Source of the DNA: Agapetus fuscipes
Lineage: Eukaryota > Arthropoda > Insecta > Trichoptera > Glossosomatidae
Direction of reading: 5' to 3'
DNA: 64,000 bases
NCBI GenBank assembly: GCA_951799405.1
Contig: OX637353.1
Location: forward strand, 13,888,001 to 13,952,000
Below the pieces are notes generated by a model. It was not told the DNA's origin. It ran no database searches and was given only the letters and a program-made list of their open reading frames with translations. Numbering within the stretch: position 1 is the first letter of the stretch; every line of letters starts with the position of its first letter. A program made the position numbers and the translations under genes. Below, piece by piece: positions 10,576 to 21,033 of this stretch.

Positions 10576-10714
10576 AAATTAGATAGAGAAGTTAAGAAAT
10601 TAGATAGCTAGACGAAAATATCAACTAGCATTGAGGAATATATTTAGTGTCTAGAAGTTATGCAATTTTTCAATAAAAAGATTTGAAAAATTGTGGATTA
10701 AAAATTTTAATTGA

Positions 10715-10865
10715 GAGTAATTTATCATGGAAAGTAAACTAATTATAAGCAAATGCTCTTTTTACTTCTTAAACTACAGGATTTTCACATAGATTTATTG
10801 TTTTCTCTTGTAGAAGAAAAGGTGCATTTATCTGAGAAACCCATGTTAGCTTATTATGTCAATGA
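10715..10865 (-). repeat. U1 repeat copy
   Basis: Minus-strand match of the U1 start: GAGAAACCCATGTTAGCTTA near 10840, plus CTACAGGATTTTCACA. Confidence 0.55.
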
Positions 10866-11008
10866 TTCAGTTTTAACTTTGAGGTGTCGAGATAATATTA
10901 TACTCCCTGAGACATACGAGTATAAAGCGCCTGCAAGATATGCAATTTTTCATTTTAAATGTTTTGTGTACATTTTATGTACTTATATATACAAGAAGTC
11001 ACTTTACT

Positions 11009-11457
11009 GTCAACGACGTTAGCCATGTTGAAAGCACCGGTTCCCATAGATCACCGAAGTTAAGCAACATTGGGCGTGGTCAGTGCTTGGATGGGTAACC
11101 GCTCAGGTACACCGCGTGTCGTTGGCATCTTGGACCGGTCCGTAGTCCGTAGTGGCAACACTTCGGACTCGTAAATGGAAGGTTGTGGATTCGGATCCCG
11201 GCGGAGCACAAAAATATACCATTTATATTTCGAATGTGCTCTTCGCTGGGTTGAAAAATTCATAAACCTTTACCAATGACCGGTCACCAAAGGTCCATCC
11301 AGCCTTACAGCAACTGGGTCTTGCTTGAGTATTGGCGCTTTGTAGCGACGACCAAGCTCGTACACCTCTGCGGCACTACAACAAGTGTCATCGACCCCTA
11401 GAGTCTTTAGAATCTAGGGAGTCTCCCGCACAGGATCTCTTAAAAAAAAAAAAAAAA
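11009..11457 (+). mobile_element. SINE-5S, complete 5S+tRNA head, alternative tail
   Basis: 11009-11130 is a full 5S rRNA-like sequence (GTCAACGAC..., GATCACCGAAGTTAAGCAAC, GGATGGGTAACCGCTCAGG, GTCGTTGGC). A tRNA-like unit follows at about 11137-11207, with box A TAGTCC-GTGG, anticodon loop CTCGTAA as in tRNA-Thr(CGT), and box B GGATTCGGATCC. The body ends CGACCAAGCTCG. Then comes a different 3' module (CACCTCTGCGGCAC..., GTCTCCCGCACAGG) and poly-A, instead of the (ATT)n tail of other copies. Not a functional 5S or tRNA gene. Confidence 0.88.
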
Positions 11458-11593
11458 AGAAGAATGTTTTTTACATAATCGATTATTATAAATTATGAAA
11501 AAATACATTTTTCTTTCATTTTCAGCCTCAAACGAACCTATAAGTTAAGAATCAAAATTCATTCATATAAGCATTTATCTTAGCAGTATACTA

Positions 11594-11909
11594 TGTCTAT
11601 AATAATAATAATAATATTACGATGATTTATTTGGTGAGCGCTGTTTTTGTGTGTATCATACCTCAAGAGCCCTCTGCGAGCTTGGTCGTCGCTGTAGAAA
11701 GCGCCAATTCTCAAGCAAGCCCCATTTGTTGTAAGGTTGGATGGACCTTTCAGTGACCGGTCTTTGGTAAAGGTTGATGAATTTTTCAACTCAGCGAAGA
11801 GCACATTCGAAATATAAATGATATATTTTTTGTGCTCCGCCGGGATCCGAATCCACAACCTTCCATTTACGAGTCCGAAGTGTTGCCACTGGACTACGGA
11901 CCGGTCCAA
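11594..11909 (-). mobile_element. SINE-5S copy lacking the 5S part
   Basis: Minus strand: GGACCGGTCC, tRNA-like unit, body to GAGCGCTCACCAAATAAATC and (ATT)n tail. Starts just at the tRNA junction; the 5S portion is absent. Confidence 0.85.
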
Positions 11910-12036
11910 TCTATGACTGAAGTTGACAAAAAAAAAAAAATCAAAACTATTTCAGTAAACGTCAAATAAAAAGTAGGTACACAGTCGTTTCATTTAAGCA
12001 GAACATTTATTTTTGACATATTAATAATACTAATAA

Positions 12037-12366
12037 TATGAAAATGAAAGTACAAAAAAGCACGTTGAGATGGTTTGAACATCTTGAAAAAATGGATGAT
12101 GAACGACTAACGAAGAAAGTGTACAGAGGAACTGTCAGAGGAAAACGTGGAAAAGAAAGACCGAGGAGGTAATGTATATACCAAATAGGAAAGATTTCGA
12201 AAGAATGAAACCTTCAGAGTGAGAATAAGAGAAGAGTATGTACGAGGAAAATTATGAATGTTGAACAGATGAAGGAGATATGCAAGGACAGACAAAAATG
12301 GAGACGCATCTTTGGAGGTACTGGCCACCCCTAGTGGAACGGCGGCAGGATACAACCACAGTAACT
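12037..12366 (+). pseudogene. LINE-B C-terminal fragment
   Basis: Translates as KSTLRWFEHLEKMDDERLTK, VYRGTVRGKRGKERPRR, stop codons, then NEQMKEICKDRQKW-like sequence and GTGHP before a stop at 12332. It corresponds to the LINE-A C-terminus (LRWFGHLERMSDERLTK...) but ends in the LINE-B type GTGHP and CACCCCTAG with a decayed ACAGT tail. At least two in-frame stops. Confidence 0.8.
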
Positions 12367-12642
12367 AGATTATGGGATTTTAAATGCAGATATATTTCAA
12401 GAACAATATTTGTAGGTTTCTTTGTAAACGTATTTTTAAGAATGCTTTGAAAAATCTTGGCAGCCTTCCAGCTTGGCAAACATCTGGTGGATATTATGTA
12501 GGGGGGGGAGGCTCATTGCCAAGAAATTAGAGAGAGGAGAAGCCTACGTGTTAAATAATATATTTGTATAATGGAATTATTCCACCCTTAAGAGAAAAAT
12601 ATTTTTAATGCAAATTGGCAAAATATTGGCTTAATTGTCATG

Positions 12643-12959
12643 TATGCAACTAAACTAAATAACACATATAGTGTAACTTCTTGTCTGTGTTATCGCCAAA
12701 GGGGTCACATGTGACCTATTTATTTTTGCGGGAAGGGGGCCGGCCTTACGCCAACCACTTCAGTTCAAGTGGGGGTTTCCCAGCTCCCGAGAGTGCTGGT
12801 ACTCATTTCCTGTGAAGGCTGAGTAAACCTTGCCGGTATTTTATTTTGGGGTTGAACTAAACACCGAAACGGGAAATCATTTCTGACACCCTCGGTGGGA
12901 TTCGAACCCGAACTTTCGGCATGGAATGCAAGCACTCTACCACCTGAGCTATCGACCGG
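12643..12959 (-). mobile_element. SINE-Ala copy, near full length
   Basis: Minus strand: box A TAGCTCAGGTGG, box B GGGTTCGAATCCC, complete body to GTTACACTATATGTG and TTTAGTTGC. A good reference copy. Confidence 0.9.
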
Positions 12960-13049
12960 ATTTTAGGAAGATGTCTTGTAGATTTTAATTTTATTGTTTT
13001 ATGGTTTGGTGATTGTTCGTTTTTTTATACTTAACTGTAATTAATTGTT

Positions 13050-13375
13050 TGTATTCCTTATTTTTTAGATTGGTATGAGACTGAGCCCCTTACTGTAAAA
13101 AAAATGGTTCACTTTGCCAATGTCACCCCCGTTTCAGGGAAGGTCGGCAAGAGTTGTAGGGCTTATGTTCATTTGAGATTGGGTTTTTATATTTTGTAAG
13201 TCAACAAGGTCGTCCCGTTTGCAGGTTACAAGGTTTATGTTCATGTGAGGTTTGGTTTATTTTGTAATCACATATGCGGCATGTTTATTGTTTAAGCGCG
13301 AACTAATACGTATCTTCTTGTGGGAATACATTATTTTAATATGAATATATCTTTGCAAATTAGATTATAGGTAGA
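13050..13375 (+). repeat. Tail-A copy with internal duplication
   Basis: Standard order, but about 13205-13260 repeats the CAAGGTTTATGTTCATGTGAG region, making the copy ~70 bp longer than others. Confidence 0.75.
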
Positions 13376-13538
13376 TAGATGTAGATTGTGACGTATACTA
13401 AAGCTAAAAACAACTCAACAGGAAAAAAACTCAATCACCTGCTCGAAGGGCCTAGCAACCAACCTATATAAATCAATTATTTCATAAAAAACATTATTAT
13501 TTAACAAATTCATTGAAGTATGGATAACTGATTGATAT

Positions 13539-13802
13539 TGTTATGATTTGATTTGGGATTCTTTTAATACAAGTCTCTGCATCACAATGGTCAAAGCAAC
13601 TCTGTGTCTCCACAGAATCTTTGCTCGTATTTAAATGTGCGGAAGAGACGATTCTTGCATGTTAGAGAACATGGTAGATACGAGTACTTCCACTAGGATT
13701 GTTCGACACTATACCACATTGTTTGACACTATACCAAAGACATTACACACACCAATCAGCGTGCCTAGGCTCACTTCAACACGAACTCATACGTTCGTAA
13801 CA
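13539..13802 (-). mobile_element. solo LTR, family LTR-D
   Basis: 264 bp, bounded by TGTTATGATT and TACGTTCGTAACA (TG...CA), flanked by ATAT at 13535-13538 and 13803-13806. Minus strand carries ATTTAAATACGAGC (TATA-like). Other copies: 23107-23447, 54259-54845, 58645-58815. Confidence 0.75.
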
Positions 13803-14203
13803 ATATTTACCAATGTAAAAAACATTACTATGTAACAAGTTAATTATAAAGTAACAAATTCATTAAGATATAACAAGAAATCTTGCTTATTCTCAGACAA
13901 CAATGAGAAGCCTTGACACGAATATAATGTATTACTTTGATAACATTAGTACGCAGAAAGTCCCCTGTAATTACATTATGAACGGTTCCATGATAGACCG
14001 ACACAGTGACAAAACGACACTGGACATATAAGATAACGGCAAATGACAGAACAACAGATGACAAAACATCACAATGATAGGACATCACATGACAAAACAT
14101 CACATACCTAAAAGAGAACAAACTGTGGCGAACTTGAAGTACGTGCGCTTGTACACACATAGGTGAATCAAAATGATTACACACACTGAAGCACGTAATA
14201 CAG

Positions 14204-14406
14204 TTAGGTTTAAGTTAGAATTACGGTCGTTTGACATTTTGACAATTATATTAATTTTTGGATATTTAACGAACCGTTCGGTGAGAACTTACATTATTCT
14301 CTACGTTTCGTCAGCGACGTAGCCGACGTCTTCAGGAGAACATCCTATCTGTACGGCGACTGAGGATGAACTGAATTTGAAAAACACTTTGTCACAAATC
14401 ACTGAC
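14204..14406. mobile_element. PL1 element, copy 2
   Basis: Flanked by TAATACAG at 14196-14203 and 14407-14414. Shares GTTTAAGTTAGAATTACGG and the whole hairpin region with copy 1, but lacks part of the left arm and the right arm. One stem base differs from copy 1 so that a G-C pair becomes a G-T wobble; pairing is preserved. Confidence 0.65.
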
Positions 14407-14414
14407 TAATACAG

Positions 14415-14672
14415 AATCATCTAGTAGTCCCTAGTAGTGTGTGTAAATGTTCTGGTGGTGGAATAGTCCAGAAATTGGGAGAAACATCTCTCCGTTTCAC
14501 TATATAAGAGGTCAAAATGGTAGGACAGCAAGCAGTTGCAAGAAAGCACTTTGCTAAGTAACACATATAACCAGTGACTTTCAAGTGTTGAAATAAATTG
14601 TGAAAAATAAATCCTTACAAAATAAATTCCAGCATGTTTAATTAAAAATAATTCAGCGGAAAACGTAACATT
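14415..14672 (+). mobile_element. LTR-like unit, family LTR-E
   Basis: TATA-like CACTATATAAGAGG near 14500, several AATAAA signals at 14590-14630, ends GAAAACGTAACA. The 5' end is unclear because PL1 inserted nearby. Single copy seen. Confidence 0.45.
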
Positions 14673-14820
14673 ATGATAAATGGCACATAAAATAATGACA
14701 AAACATCACAAAAAAGTTAAGCATGAAAAACATGAGAAAATGAAACTCATGCATAAATTATTTATTTGTAAAATCTCATAAAAAAAAATGAATGCCCCCA
14801 ATTACCATTATTAGATGATA

Positions 14821-15774
14821 TAGGGCTGTTTTTTTTAGAGGTATAGAACTTTAAGTTGGCAACACTGTTTTAACTGGCGGCCATTTTGTCAGCTGTCAAG
14901 TGATTTGTGTTTAGTTTAGTTTGGCATTTCAACATGAATAGACAACTCGTGTAACAATTGAAGCCACACGATCACATAGCAAGGCGTAGATTCGGTGAAT
15001 GGGTCCAAAACAAGATTGCCGTTGATCCCGATTTTCATAAGAGAATTTTGTTTAGCGATGAAGCTCACTTTTGGTTGAATGGCTACGTCAATAAACAAAA
15101 CTGCCGTATTTGGAGTGAAGATAATCCTCAAGTGTATGTTGAGACACCGTTACATCCAGAAAAACTGACTGTTTGGTGTGCTTTATGGGCTGGTGGAATC
15201 ATTGGTCCGCACTTCTTTAAAAAAAATGCTGGCCAGAACGTTACAGTCAATGGTGACCGCTATAGAGCCATGATTACTGACTTTTTTGTTCCTCAATTGA
15301 ACAACCATGATGTGCCGAAGCTGTGGTTTCAACAAGACGGCGCAACATGTCACACAGCTCGTGCCACAATTGATTTACTGAAGGAAACGTTTGGTAACCG
15401 CATAATTTCACATTCCGGACCCGTGAATTGGCCTCCAAGATCGTGTGATTTAACACCGCTAGATTATTTTCTGTGGGGATATGTGAAGTTGCTAGTCTAC
15501 GCCGATAAGCCCGAAACGATCGACCACTTGGAGGACAACATTCGCCGCGTTATTGCCGATATACGGCCACAAATGTTGGAAAAAGTTATTGAAAATTGGA
15601 CCTCCAGATTAGAATACGTCCGAGCCAGCCGTGGCGGCCATATGCCAGAAATCATATTTAAATTATAATGCCAAAAGATTATCTTTCGAATAAAGTTAAA
15701 TTCATGTCAATTTTAAAAATTCATCCGTGTTTTATTCCATTTCAAAGTTCTATACCTCTAAAAAAAACACCCTA
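14821..15774 (+). mobile_element. mariner element, DD41D type, internally shortened
   Basis: Left TIR TAGGGCTGTTTTTTTTAGAG and right TIR (reverse complement TAGGGTGTTTTTTTTAGAGG) extend about 31 bp through GTATAGAACTTT. TA flanks both ends (14819-14820 and 15775-15776). At 954 bp it is shorter than usual mariners (about 1.3 kb); the missing DNA is the 5' coding part. Confidence 0.93.
14958..15668 (+). pseudogene. mariner (DD41D, rosa-like) transposase, N-terminus lost
   Basis: 236 codons open. Catalytic residues are visible: D34 in ILFSDEAHF, D127 in WFQQDGATCH, D169 in DLTPLDYFLWG. There are 41 residues between the second and third, the spacing of the rosa/DD41D group of IS630-Tc1-mariner transposases. 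The DNA-binding helix-turn-helix domain (about the first 110 residues in the family) is absent. An upstream ATG at 14935 (MNRQLV) runs into TAA before this frame, so no longer protein is made. ATG 14958 is simply the first in frame. The catalytic domain could in principle still be folded, but without specific DNA binding it should be inactive. No regulatory sequence beyond the TIR. Confidence 0.9.
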
Positions 15775-15831
15775 TATATGCTTGAAATCGAGATTATAGA
15801 TTGGTCATGCAAAACCAATGTGAGTATAAAT

Positions 15832-15912
15832 TTTGCAACTTATGCCACCTTTATCTACAACTAGGTGTGGCAAAGTCGAATGCATTATTTTTTATAGGTG
15901 AGTCAAGGACTC
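15832..15912 (-). repeat. decayed Tail-A fragment
   Basis: TTGCAACTTATGCC, GTGTGGCAAAGT and TAGGTGAGTCAAGGA keep the order of the family; strongly diverged. Confidence 0.4.
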
Positions 15913-16349
15913 GTAATAGACAAATTATATGTTGTGTAGTTTCTGATGTCATGTGATGTTTTTTTTATGTGCCGTTTATGTATGTCATGTTTTATGTACC
16001 TAGCTATGTGATTTTTTGTTATGTGATGTCTTTCCTTGTGATGTTTTGTCATTTGGTGTTCTGTAAATGTGTCGCTCTGTCATATTTTGTCGTTATTTCT
16101 TGTGTTGTTTCGCCATTGTGCTGCTCTATTCTCTCACTATTATGAATAAGTTTTCCTGAACATGCCGAGTGTTGGACGTAAGTGTGAAATAGTTGCGAGT
16201 GCCTAAAAGACAAAAGCTTGTAGCAGACGTCGTCAAATAGCAATAACCAAGGTCCAAGTTGGCAGTGGTTGCCAAACTTTTGCCCTGAAATAAGTTTCAG
16301 TAAGCCTCAAGAATAAATCATATTTTGACTGGATAGCTGATGGTTAACT

Positions 16350-16392
16350 GGTCCGTAGTCTAATGGTTAACACTTCCACGACTCGCTTCCAT
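16350..16392 (+). repeat. SINE-5S tRNA-head fragment
   Basis: CTGGTCCGTAGTCTAATGG and CACTTCCACGACTCG match the first half of the tRNA-like unit. Confidence 0.5.
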
Positions 16393-16732
16393 ACATCATT
16401 TGACGTATAGTTTATAGTACGGCAAAGTGGCGCAGTGTAAAATTACTGGCTTCTTGTTTGTTCCATAATTATTATTCACACACGGAATGCAAAGAACGTG
16501 TGTATTTGCTGGAAGACGTTATAAATAGGGATGCGACAAGTACAAATTGTATGTACCAAGAAGGTCTTATTACTCGAGTCTTTCCAGTCGAGTGATTCGA
16601 CGAATTACTCGATTATTTTTGAAAATTTAAAGTTACGAATATGCAGTTGTGTGTTGTGACTTGTTTGTGTTAGAGTCTATGAAGTCTCTCTAGAAATAAA
16701 TAAATGTAAGGCACGTATATAATTTATATTGT
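16393..16732. other. unassigned
   Basis: No gene seen. ACTCGA words recur at 16570-16615 and again near 17330-17360. Confidence 0.3.
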
Positions 16733-16985
16733 TCCTTGACTTAAAGGTTGGTTGGTTAGACCACTAATGGCTCATTTTTCCGATATCACCCCTGTTTCCG
16801 AGTAGCTCGGCAAATTTGCAGGGTGTATGTTCATTAAAGGTTTGGTTTTTAATTTTTAAGTACACATGCAGTATTTGTAAGTGTGAACTTTTAGGTATGT
16901 ACGTGTCGGTTTGTGGGCATGCATTTTTTAAGAATTTTAAATGAAAATATAATATATATCTTTGCACCTTAGATTATAGATTAAC
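16733..16985 (+). repeat. Tail-A copy
   Basis: TTGTTCCTTGACTTAAAGG start, ends TTTGCACCTTAGATTATAG. Confidence 0.75.
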
Positions 16986-17330
16986 GATAGTGCATGAAAA
17001 TAGATGACGCTAGTTCGATTCCAGTCGGGCCTTTTGATAATAACTTTGACTCTAGTTCAACACTCGTTTCTTTGGGTTATTATTAAAAAACAAATGAATT
17101 ATTAATAAGGTCGGAACATATTTAGTAAATTTGGACTTTTTCTCGTCGAGCAACGTCAGTTTTGAATGGCTCTGACTTCCTTAGCAACCAGAAACAAAAT
17201 CTTTGACAGAATTTTCTCTAGCAACCCAGCCAATCCTCAGTACTATATTGTCTATGTCAACTGACGCGTGGACCTAATGGATAATGCTAATGGTAATACC
17301 TGTTTCTGGCTAAGATTGGCGAGGGCTCGA
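16986..17330 (+). mobile_element. SINE-Ser fragments
   Basis: CTAGTTCGATTCCAG (box B) with AACTTTGACTCTAGTTCAAC at 17010-17070, and the 3' piece GGTAATACCTGTTTCTGGC at 17292-17310; unrelated DNA in between. Confidence 0.5.
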
Positions 17331-17590
17331 GTATTTAGAAAACTATCACCGAGTATCGAGTAAGTTCCATCACGTAGTATTAATATGAATATTCCTGACT
17401 TCAAAATAATCTTGACATATTTCTCTCCTGCTCGTTCTTGAATGCTAATAAGTATGCGGCAACCTACGGGTAGACCGCGCGTATACCAATCTCATGAATA
17501 TGGAAATGTCCTCAATTTCAGAACTCTTCCAGTCATCAACCGGTCATTTTGAATCTTCTTAACTAACGTATAGATTAGAAAACAAATTGT

Positions 17591-17843
17591 GTCCCCAGTG
17601 CTTGTTTCGCTTATCTACAATTTGATTCAAAGATGACCTTTCAATGACATTGTTTTAAGAATCACATTCTTCACAATCTGAGCCATGCAAAAAACGTGAA
17701 ATATGATAATGTGAAACTTGTTTTTAAATATTTTTAAAATAAACATCCAGTTTTCATAAGACACATTGGTCCAGTACACACACAAACATTGTTCAAGTGA
17801 AATTACATCTGATTTACATAAGACAAACAAGCACAAAGGGGAC
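17591..17843. mobile_element. 253-bp MITE
   Basis: Ends GTCCCCAGTGCTTGTTTCG and reverse complement GTCCCCTTTGTGCTTGTTTG form ~28-bp imperfect TIRs. Copies at 18169-18268 (half, reversed) and 46937-49090 (split). No clear TSD. The 95-aa ORF across it is not a gene. Confidence 0.7.
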
Positions 17844-17885
17844 GAAATGACTAACGAACTGATAATAATCAGGGTCATTTCATAT

Positions 17886-17962
17886 TTGTACTCCCCCAGG
17901 ATTCGAACCCACAAACTTCCATTTACGAGTCCGAAGCGCTACAACGAGACTACGGACTGATC
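17886..17962 (-). repeat. SINE-5S tRNA-head fragment
   Basis: Minus strand: AGTCCGTAGTC, then TTCGGACTCGTAAATGGAAG and box B GGGTTCGAATCC. Only the tRNA-like unit remains. Confidence 0.65.
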
Positions 17963-17994
17963 TGATATGTTGACATAAAAGGTTTTTATTTAAC

Positions 17995-18168
17995 GCATAC
18001 ACACTTAAGTTTGCTCTAACACATGCTGCATGTGTACCTACTTACAAAATAAACCAAACCTCACATGGACATAAACCTTCCAACCCGCAAACGGGGGAAC
18101 CTAGACAAAAGTGAATCAAGTTTTTACAGCATGAGGCTTAGCCTCATACCAACTTATTACGTCCCCTT
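17995..18168 (-). repeat. Tail-A copy
   Basis: ACACATGCTGCATGTGTACC, CATGGACATAAACCTT and CATACCAACTTATTA; tail end missing. Confidence 0.7.
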
Positions 18169-18268
18169 AGTGCTCGTTTGTCTTATGTCCATCAGAAGTA
18201 ATTTCACTTGAGAAATGTTTGCATGTGTACTGGAAAAATGTGTCATATGAAAACTGGAAATTGTTTCG
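18169..18268 (-). mobile_element. half copy of the 17591 MITE
   Basis: Starts GTCCCCTTAGTGCTCGTTTG and runs to CAGTTTTC-like sequence; supplies an uninterrupted version of the site used by the 47115 insertion. Confidence 0.65.
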
Positions 18269-18277
18269 TTATTTACC

Positions 18278-18391
18278 TAACCTTTAAGATTCATACTAAA
18301 TGCAATCCCACACAAGCAGACACGTATAAGTTTGCGCTTACACATGCCGCATGTGGACTTACAACATAAGAACCCAAAAAATAATGCAAAA
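18278..18391 (-). repeat. Tail-A fragment
   Basis: CCTTTAAGATTCATACTAAA to ATAAGAACCCA; head half absent, cut by PL2. Confidence 0.65.
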
Positions 18392-18399
18392 AAATAATG

Positions 18400-18627
18400 T
18401 ATAAGAGTTTTAGGCTTACACGGCCGGCTGATGATGCTGGAGTGATGTTTTCCGGGATCTGTTGCCGTGGTCTGTGGGAGCTGGAGCTTCCGGACGTTTC
18501 GCCCATTTCTACGATGGACTTCTTCAGCGTGAAGTATGATGATGATGAAGATCTTGATGAGAACTGTGAACTGTGTCATCAAGATCTTCATCATCATCAT
18601 ACTTCACGCTGAAGAAGCCCATCGTAG
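18400..18627. mobile_element. PL2 element, copy 1
   Basis: Begins GTATAAGAGTTTTAGGC, followed by ACACGGCCGGCTGATGATGC. Minus strand contains CTGAAGA, hairpin GCCCAT/ATGGGC (one mismatch here), then GAAACGTCC. An internal perfect palindrome pairs CATACTTCACGCTGAAGAAG with its complement. Possible 8-bp TSD AAATAATG at 18392-18399 and 18628-18635. Plus- and minus-strand ORFs across it arise from the palindrome. Confidence 0.6.
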
Positions 18628-18639
18628 AAATAATGCATA

Positions 18640-19105
18640 TTTAAAAAAGTCTATATTAAATGAGTTTCATTCAAAACAACTGGATTTTTTCATACAACGA
18701 TAAAAAAAAGGTATTTTAATTTTCCCAACTGTAAAACATAAATCTTCTCTTCCTCATATTTCAGTTTATTAAAAGATGGAGCCGCGTGTGAGTGAGATGG
18801 AATAACTGAAACAGAAAGGGAGAACAGAGAGACGGGGAGGGAGTTTTCACTAAGCAGGTATTGTCGGCGAAAACATTAGGAAAATGGAAAAACTTGCTCG
18901 CTAGGTGTTTTTTTTTTTCAGTAAAATGATATATCGCTCGCTCGACTTTTAACACTGAAAATATTTGGCGGGGTCTAAAACATTAGCTAATGCAGTCTGT
19001 GTGTATTTTTATTTACTTTTTTTTTATATTTGTACAAATGTGTGATAATGTGTCTGTGTGTGAAATGATTTTCGATTACTAATCTAATCTAATCTAAGTT
19101 GCAAA
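18640..19105. other. unassigned
   Basis: No gene seen. A purine-rich stretch at 18770-18850 gives a spurious 64-aa minus ORF. A (CTAAT)n run at 19080-19095 is a LINE-A-type tail remnant. Confidence 0.35.
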
Positions 19106-19109
19106 GATA

Positions 19110-19442
19110 TAATAATAATATAATATTAGGATGATTTATTTGGTGAGCGCTGTTTTTGTGTGTATCACACCCCAAAAGCCCTCTGCGAGCTTGGTCGTCG
19201 CTGTAGAAAGCGCCGATTCTCAAGCAAGACCCAGTTGTTGTAAGGTTGGATGGACCTTTCAGTGACCGGTCCGAGCGAAGAGCACATTTGGAAATATAAA
19301 TGGTATATTTTTTGTGCTCCGCTGGGATTCGAATCCACAGCCTTCCATTTACGAGTCCGAAGTGTTGCCACTGGACTATGGACCCGCCCAAGAAATGCCA
19401 ACAACACGCGGTGTACCTACCTGAGCGGTCACCCGTGTTGTA
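19110..19442 (-). mobile_element. SINE-5S copy, partial 5S
   Basis: (ATT)n tail at low coordinates, complete body and tRNA unit, and the last ~50 nt of the 5S part (ACACGCGGTGTACC...GAGCGGTCACC on the plus strand). Confidence 0.88.
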
Positions 19443-19444
19443 AA

Positions 19445-19690
19445 CCATGCTGTAAACACCTCATGCTGTAAAAATGGTTCACTTTGCCAAAGTCACCCCT
19501 GTTTCAGGGAAGAACGACAAGAGCATACACCTTTTGTAGGGTGTATGTCCATTTGAGATTTGGTTTTTATGTTGTAGTATACGGCATGTGCAAGCGCGAA
19601 CTTGTATCTACGTGTCTGCTCGTAAATGTATCATGTAATGTGAGTCTCCAATGTAACATGTCTTTGCAACTTAGATTAGAGTAGATGAGG
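19445..19690 (+). repeat. Tail-A copy
   Basis: Starts inside the head (TCATGCTGTAAAAATGG), ends TTGCAACTTAGATTAGAG. Confidence 0.8.
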
Positions 19691-20100
19691 GTGTACAAAT
19701 AGTGAAGATTGAGTAAATTCGAGGAAAACAAACTTGTTTTTCTAGGCATGTAACTAAGCACACCCCATTTTCTTACAAATGTGTTTATACGAGTAGCGAA
19801 CTAAGAACCAAGCAAAGTTTATCGTACATTTTAGGGAGGTATCCTTCGACAGCTGGATCGCCCCTAAATCATTCCTACAGAATAGGATTACTGAGAATAC
19901 GTGACTTGGGCTCGATTCGAGTTTTGATGAGAGAAACTGGCGTCTGTTTCTCAAAGAAAATCTCTGCGAAGGATTTTCACGAAAGTCTTCCACGAAAGAA
20001 GTTTATTTTGGTAATGTAATTTTGATTTGCTTTTCAAATATTTTTTTTGGATTTTGGCTCTCTTCTGATTTAAAATAAGTAGTATTTTTTTAATAATAGG
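19691..20100. other. unassigned
   Basis: No recognised repeat; a 79-aa minus ORF (19754-19993) has no recognisable features. Confidence 0.3.
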
Positions 20101-20104
20101 TTGG

Positions 20105-20425
20105 TATGAGATGAAAGAAGTATGTAAGGAAAGAAATAAATGTCGGTTGATCTGTAATGTTGGCGGCTAGGGCTAGGGTTTTTCTAATTAATTAAAAAAA
20201 TTAATTCGATTTTTTTTTGTACTTGTTTTTAATTTTTAAGCATGGTATTATTTATTTATTTAAAAATGTGATTTGTTGTGTATGTTCCTTGACTTATAAG
20301 TTGGTATGCGGCTGACCACCCATACTCTAAAAAATGATTCACTTTGCCAATGTCACCCCTGTTTCAGGGAAGTAGGAGTTGCAGGGTGTACCTATGTCCA
20401 TTTGAGATTTGGGTTTTTATTGGGA
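20105..20425 (+). pseudogene. LINE-A 3' end, short
   Basis: Retains only the last ORF codons (MKEVCKERNKCRLICNVGG, stop), then UTR spacer and Tail-A to 20420. It breaks off before the AGATTA tail. Confidence 0.75.
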
Positions 20426-21033
20426 GAGGTTACTCAGAATATACATAGATGTCAGTGCGTCCATTTTAAACACATGTCAAAATATTTGACATTATCTTTA
20501 AATTAAAACAATTAACCTTTACCAACAAAAGGCTCCCTGATTGGATCAAAAGCTTAAAGCTCGTCGTGCGTGGCTGTAAACAAGAAAATAAAACTTACGT
20601 GTAGCAGAAAGAGAGGGAGGGTTTGCTTTTATTAGAAAACTTTATGGTTTTCCCATTATTCTGTTTGTTTTAACGCGTGAGTTTTGGTTCCACGACAAAT
20701 CGGTCACAGACCATCCGTCCACAGACAATCTGTCAAACGACAGTTAGTCAAGGCGTCTTTTCGGTCACAAACAACTAGGCTACTGAAAACTCGTCCAGAC
20801 ACATCGGCCACACGATAGTTCGTCTACATAACTTTTCGGTCACAATAAATCAGTGGCAAAGGGTGCCATACAACTCGATTCCCATCGGCTTCCCTTTTAA
20901 AATGAGGCAACAAAGTAGTAAGAAAATATAGGCACAAAGTAAAAAAATACATTTAAAACTAACGAAACAATACGTATTTATTACCCATTGAAACCATGCA
21001 GTCTACTTTATTATCATTTTTACCTCATTTTAA

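Larger units (their letters stand above)
13990..16130. mobile_element. FB-I foldback element, copy 1, with nested insertions
   Basis: Left arm 13990-14110 (CACAGTGACAAAACGACAC followed by degenerate GACAAAACATCACA words). Right arm 15925-16130 is the same word array reversed (GTGATGTTTTGTCAT..., TTTCGCCATTGTG). Compare 37390-38445 and 52435-53143. PL1 copy 2, an LTR and a mariner lie between the arms. No transposase of its own is visible. Confidence 0.55.

Noticed and set aside
11009..11130. 5S rRNA gene
   Set aside because: Part of SINE-5S; diverged, followed by a tRNA-like unit and SINE body, and repeated with truncations elsewhere.
17627..17914. 95-aa minus-strand ORF with hydrophobic segments
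   Set aside because: Covers the 17591 MITE, which occurs elsewhere with different reading frames.
18400..18500. Second hammerhead start (GGCTGATGATG) in the PL2 left arm
   Set aside because: No helix II and GAAA follow on the same strand at a suitable distance.
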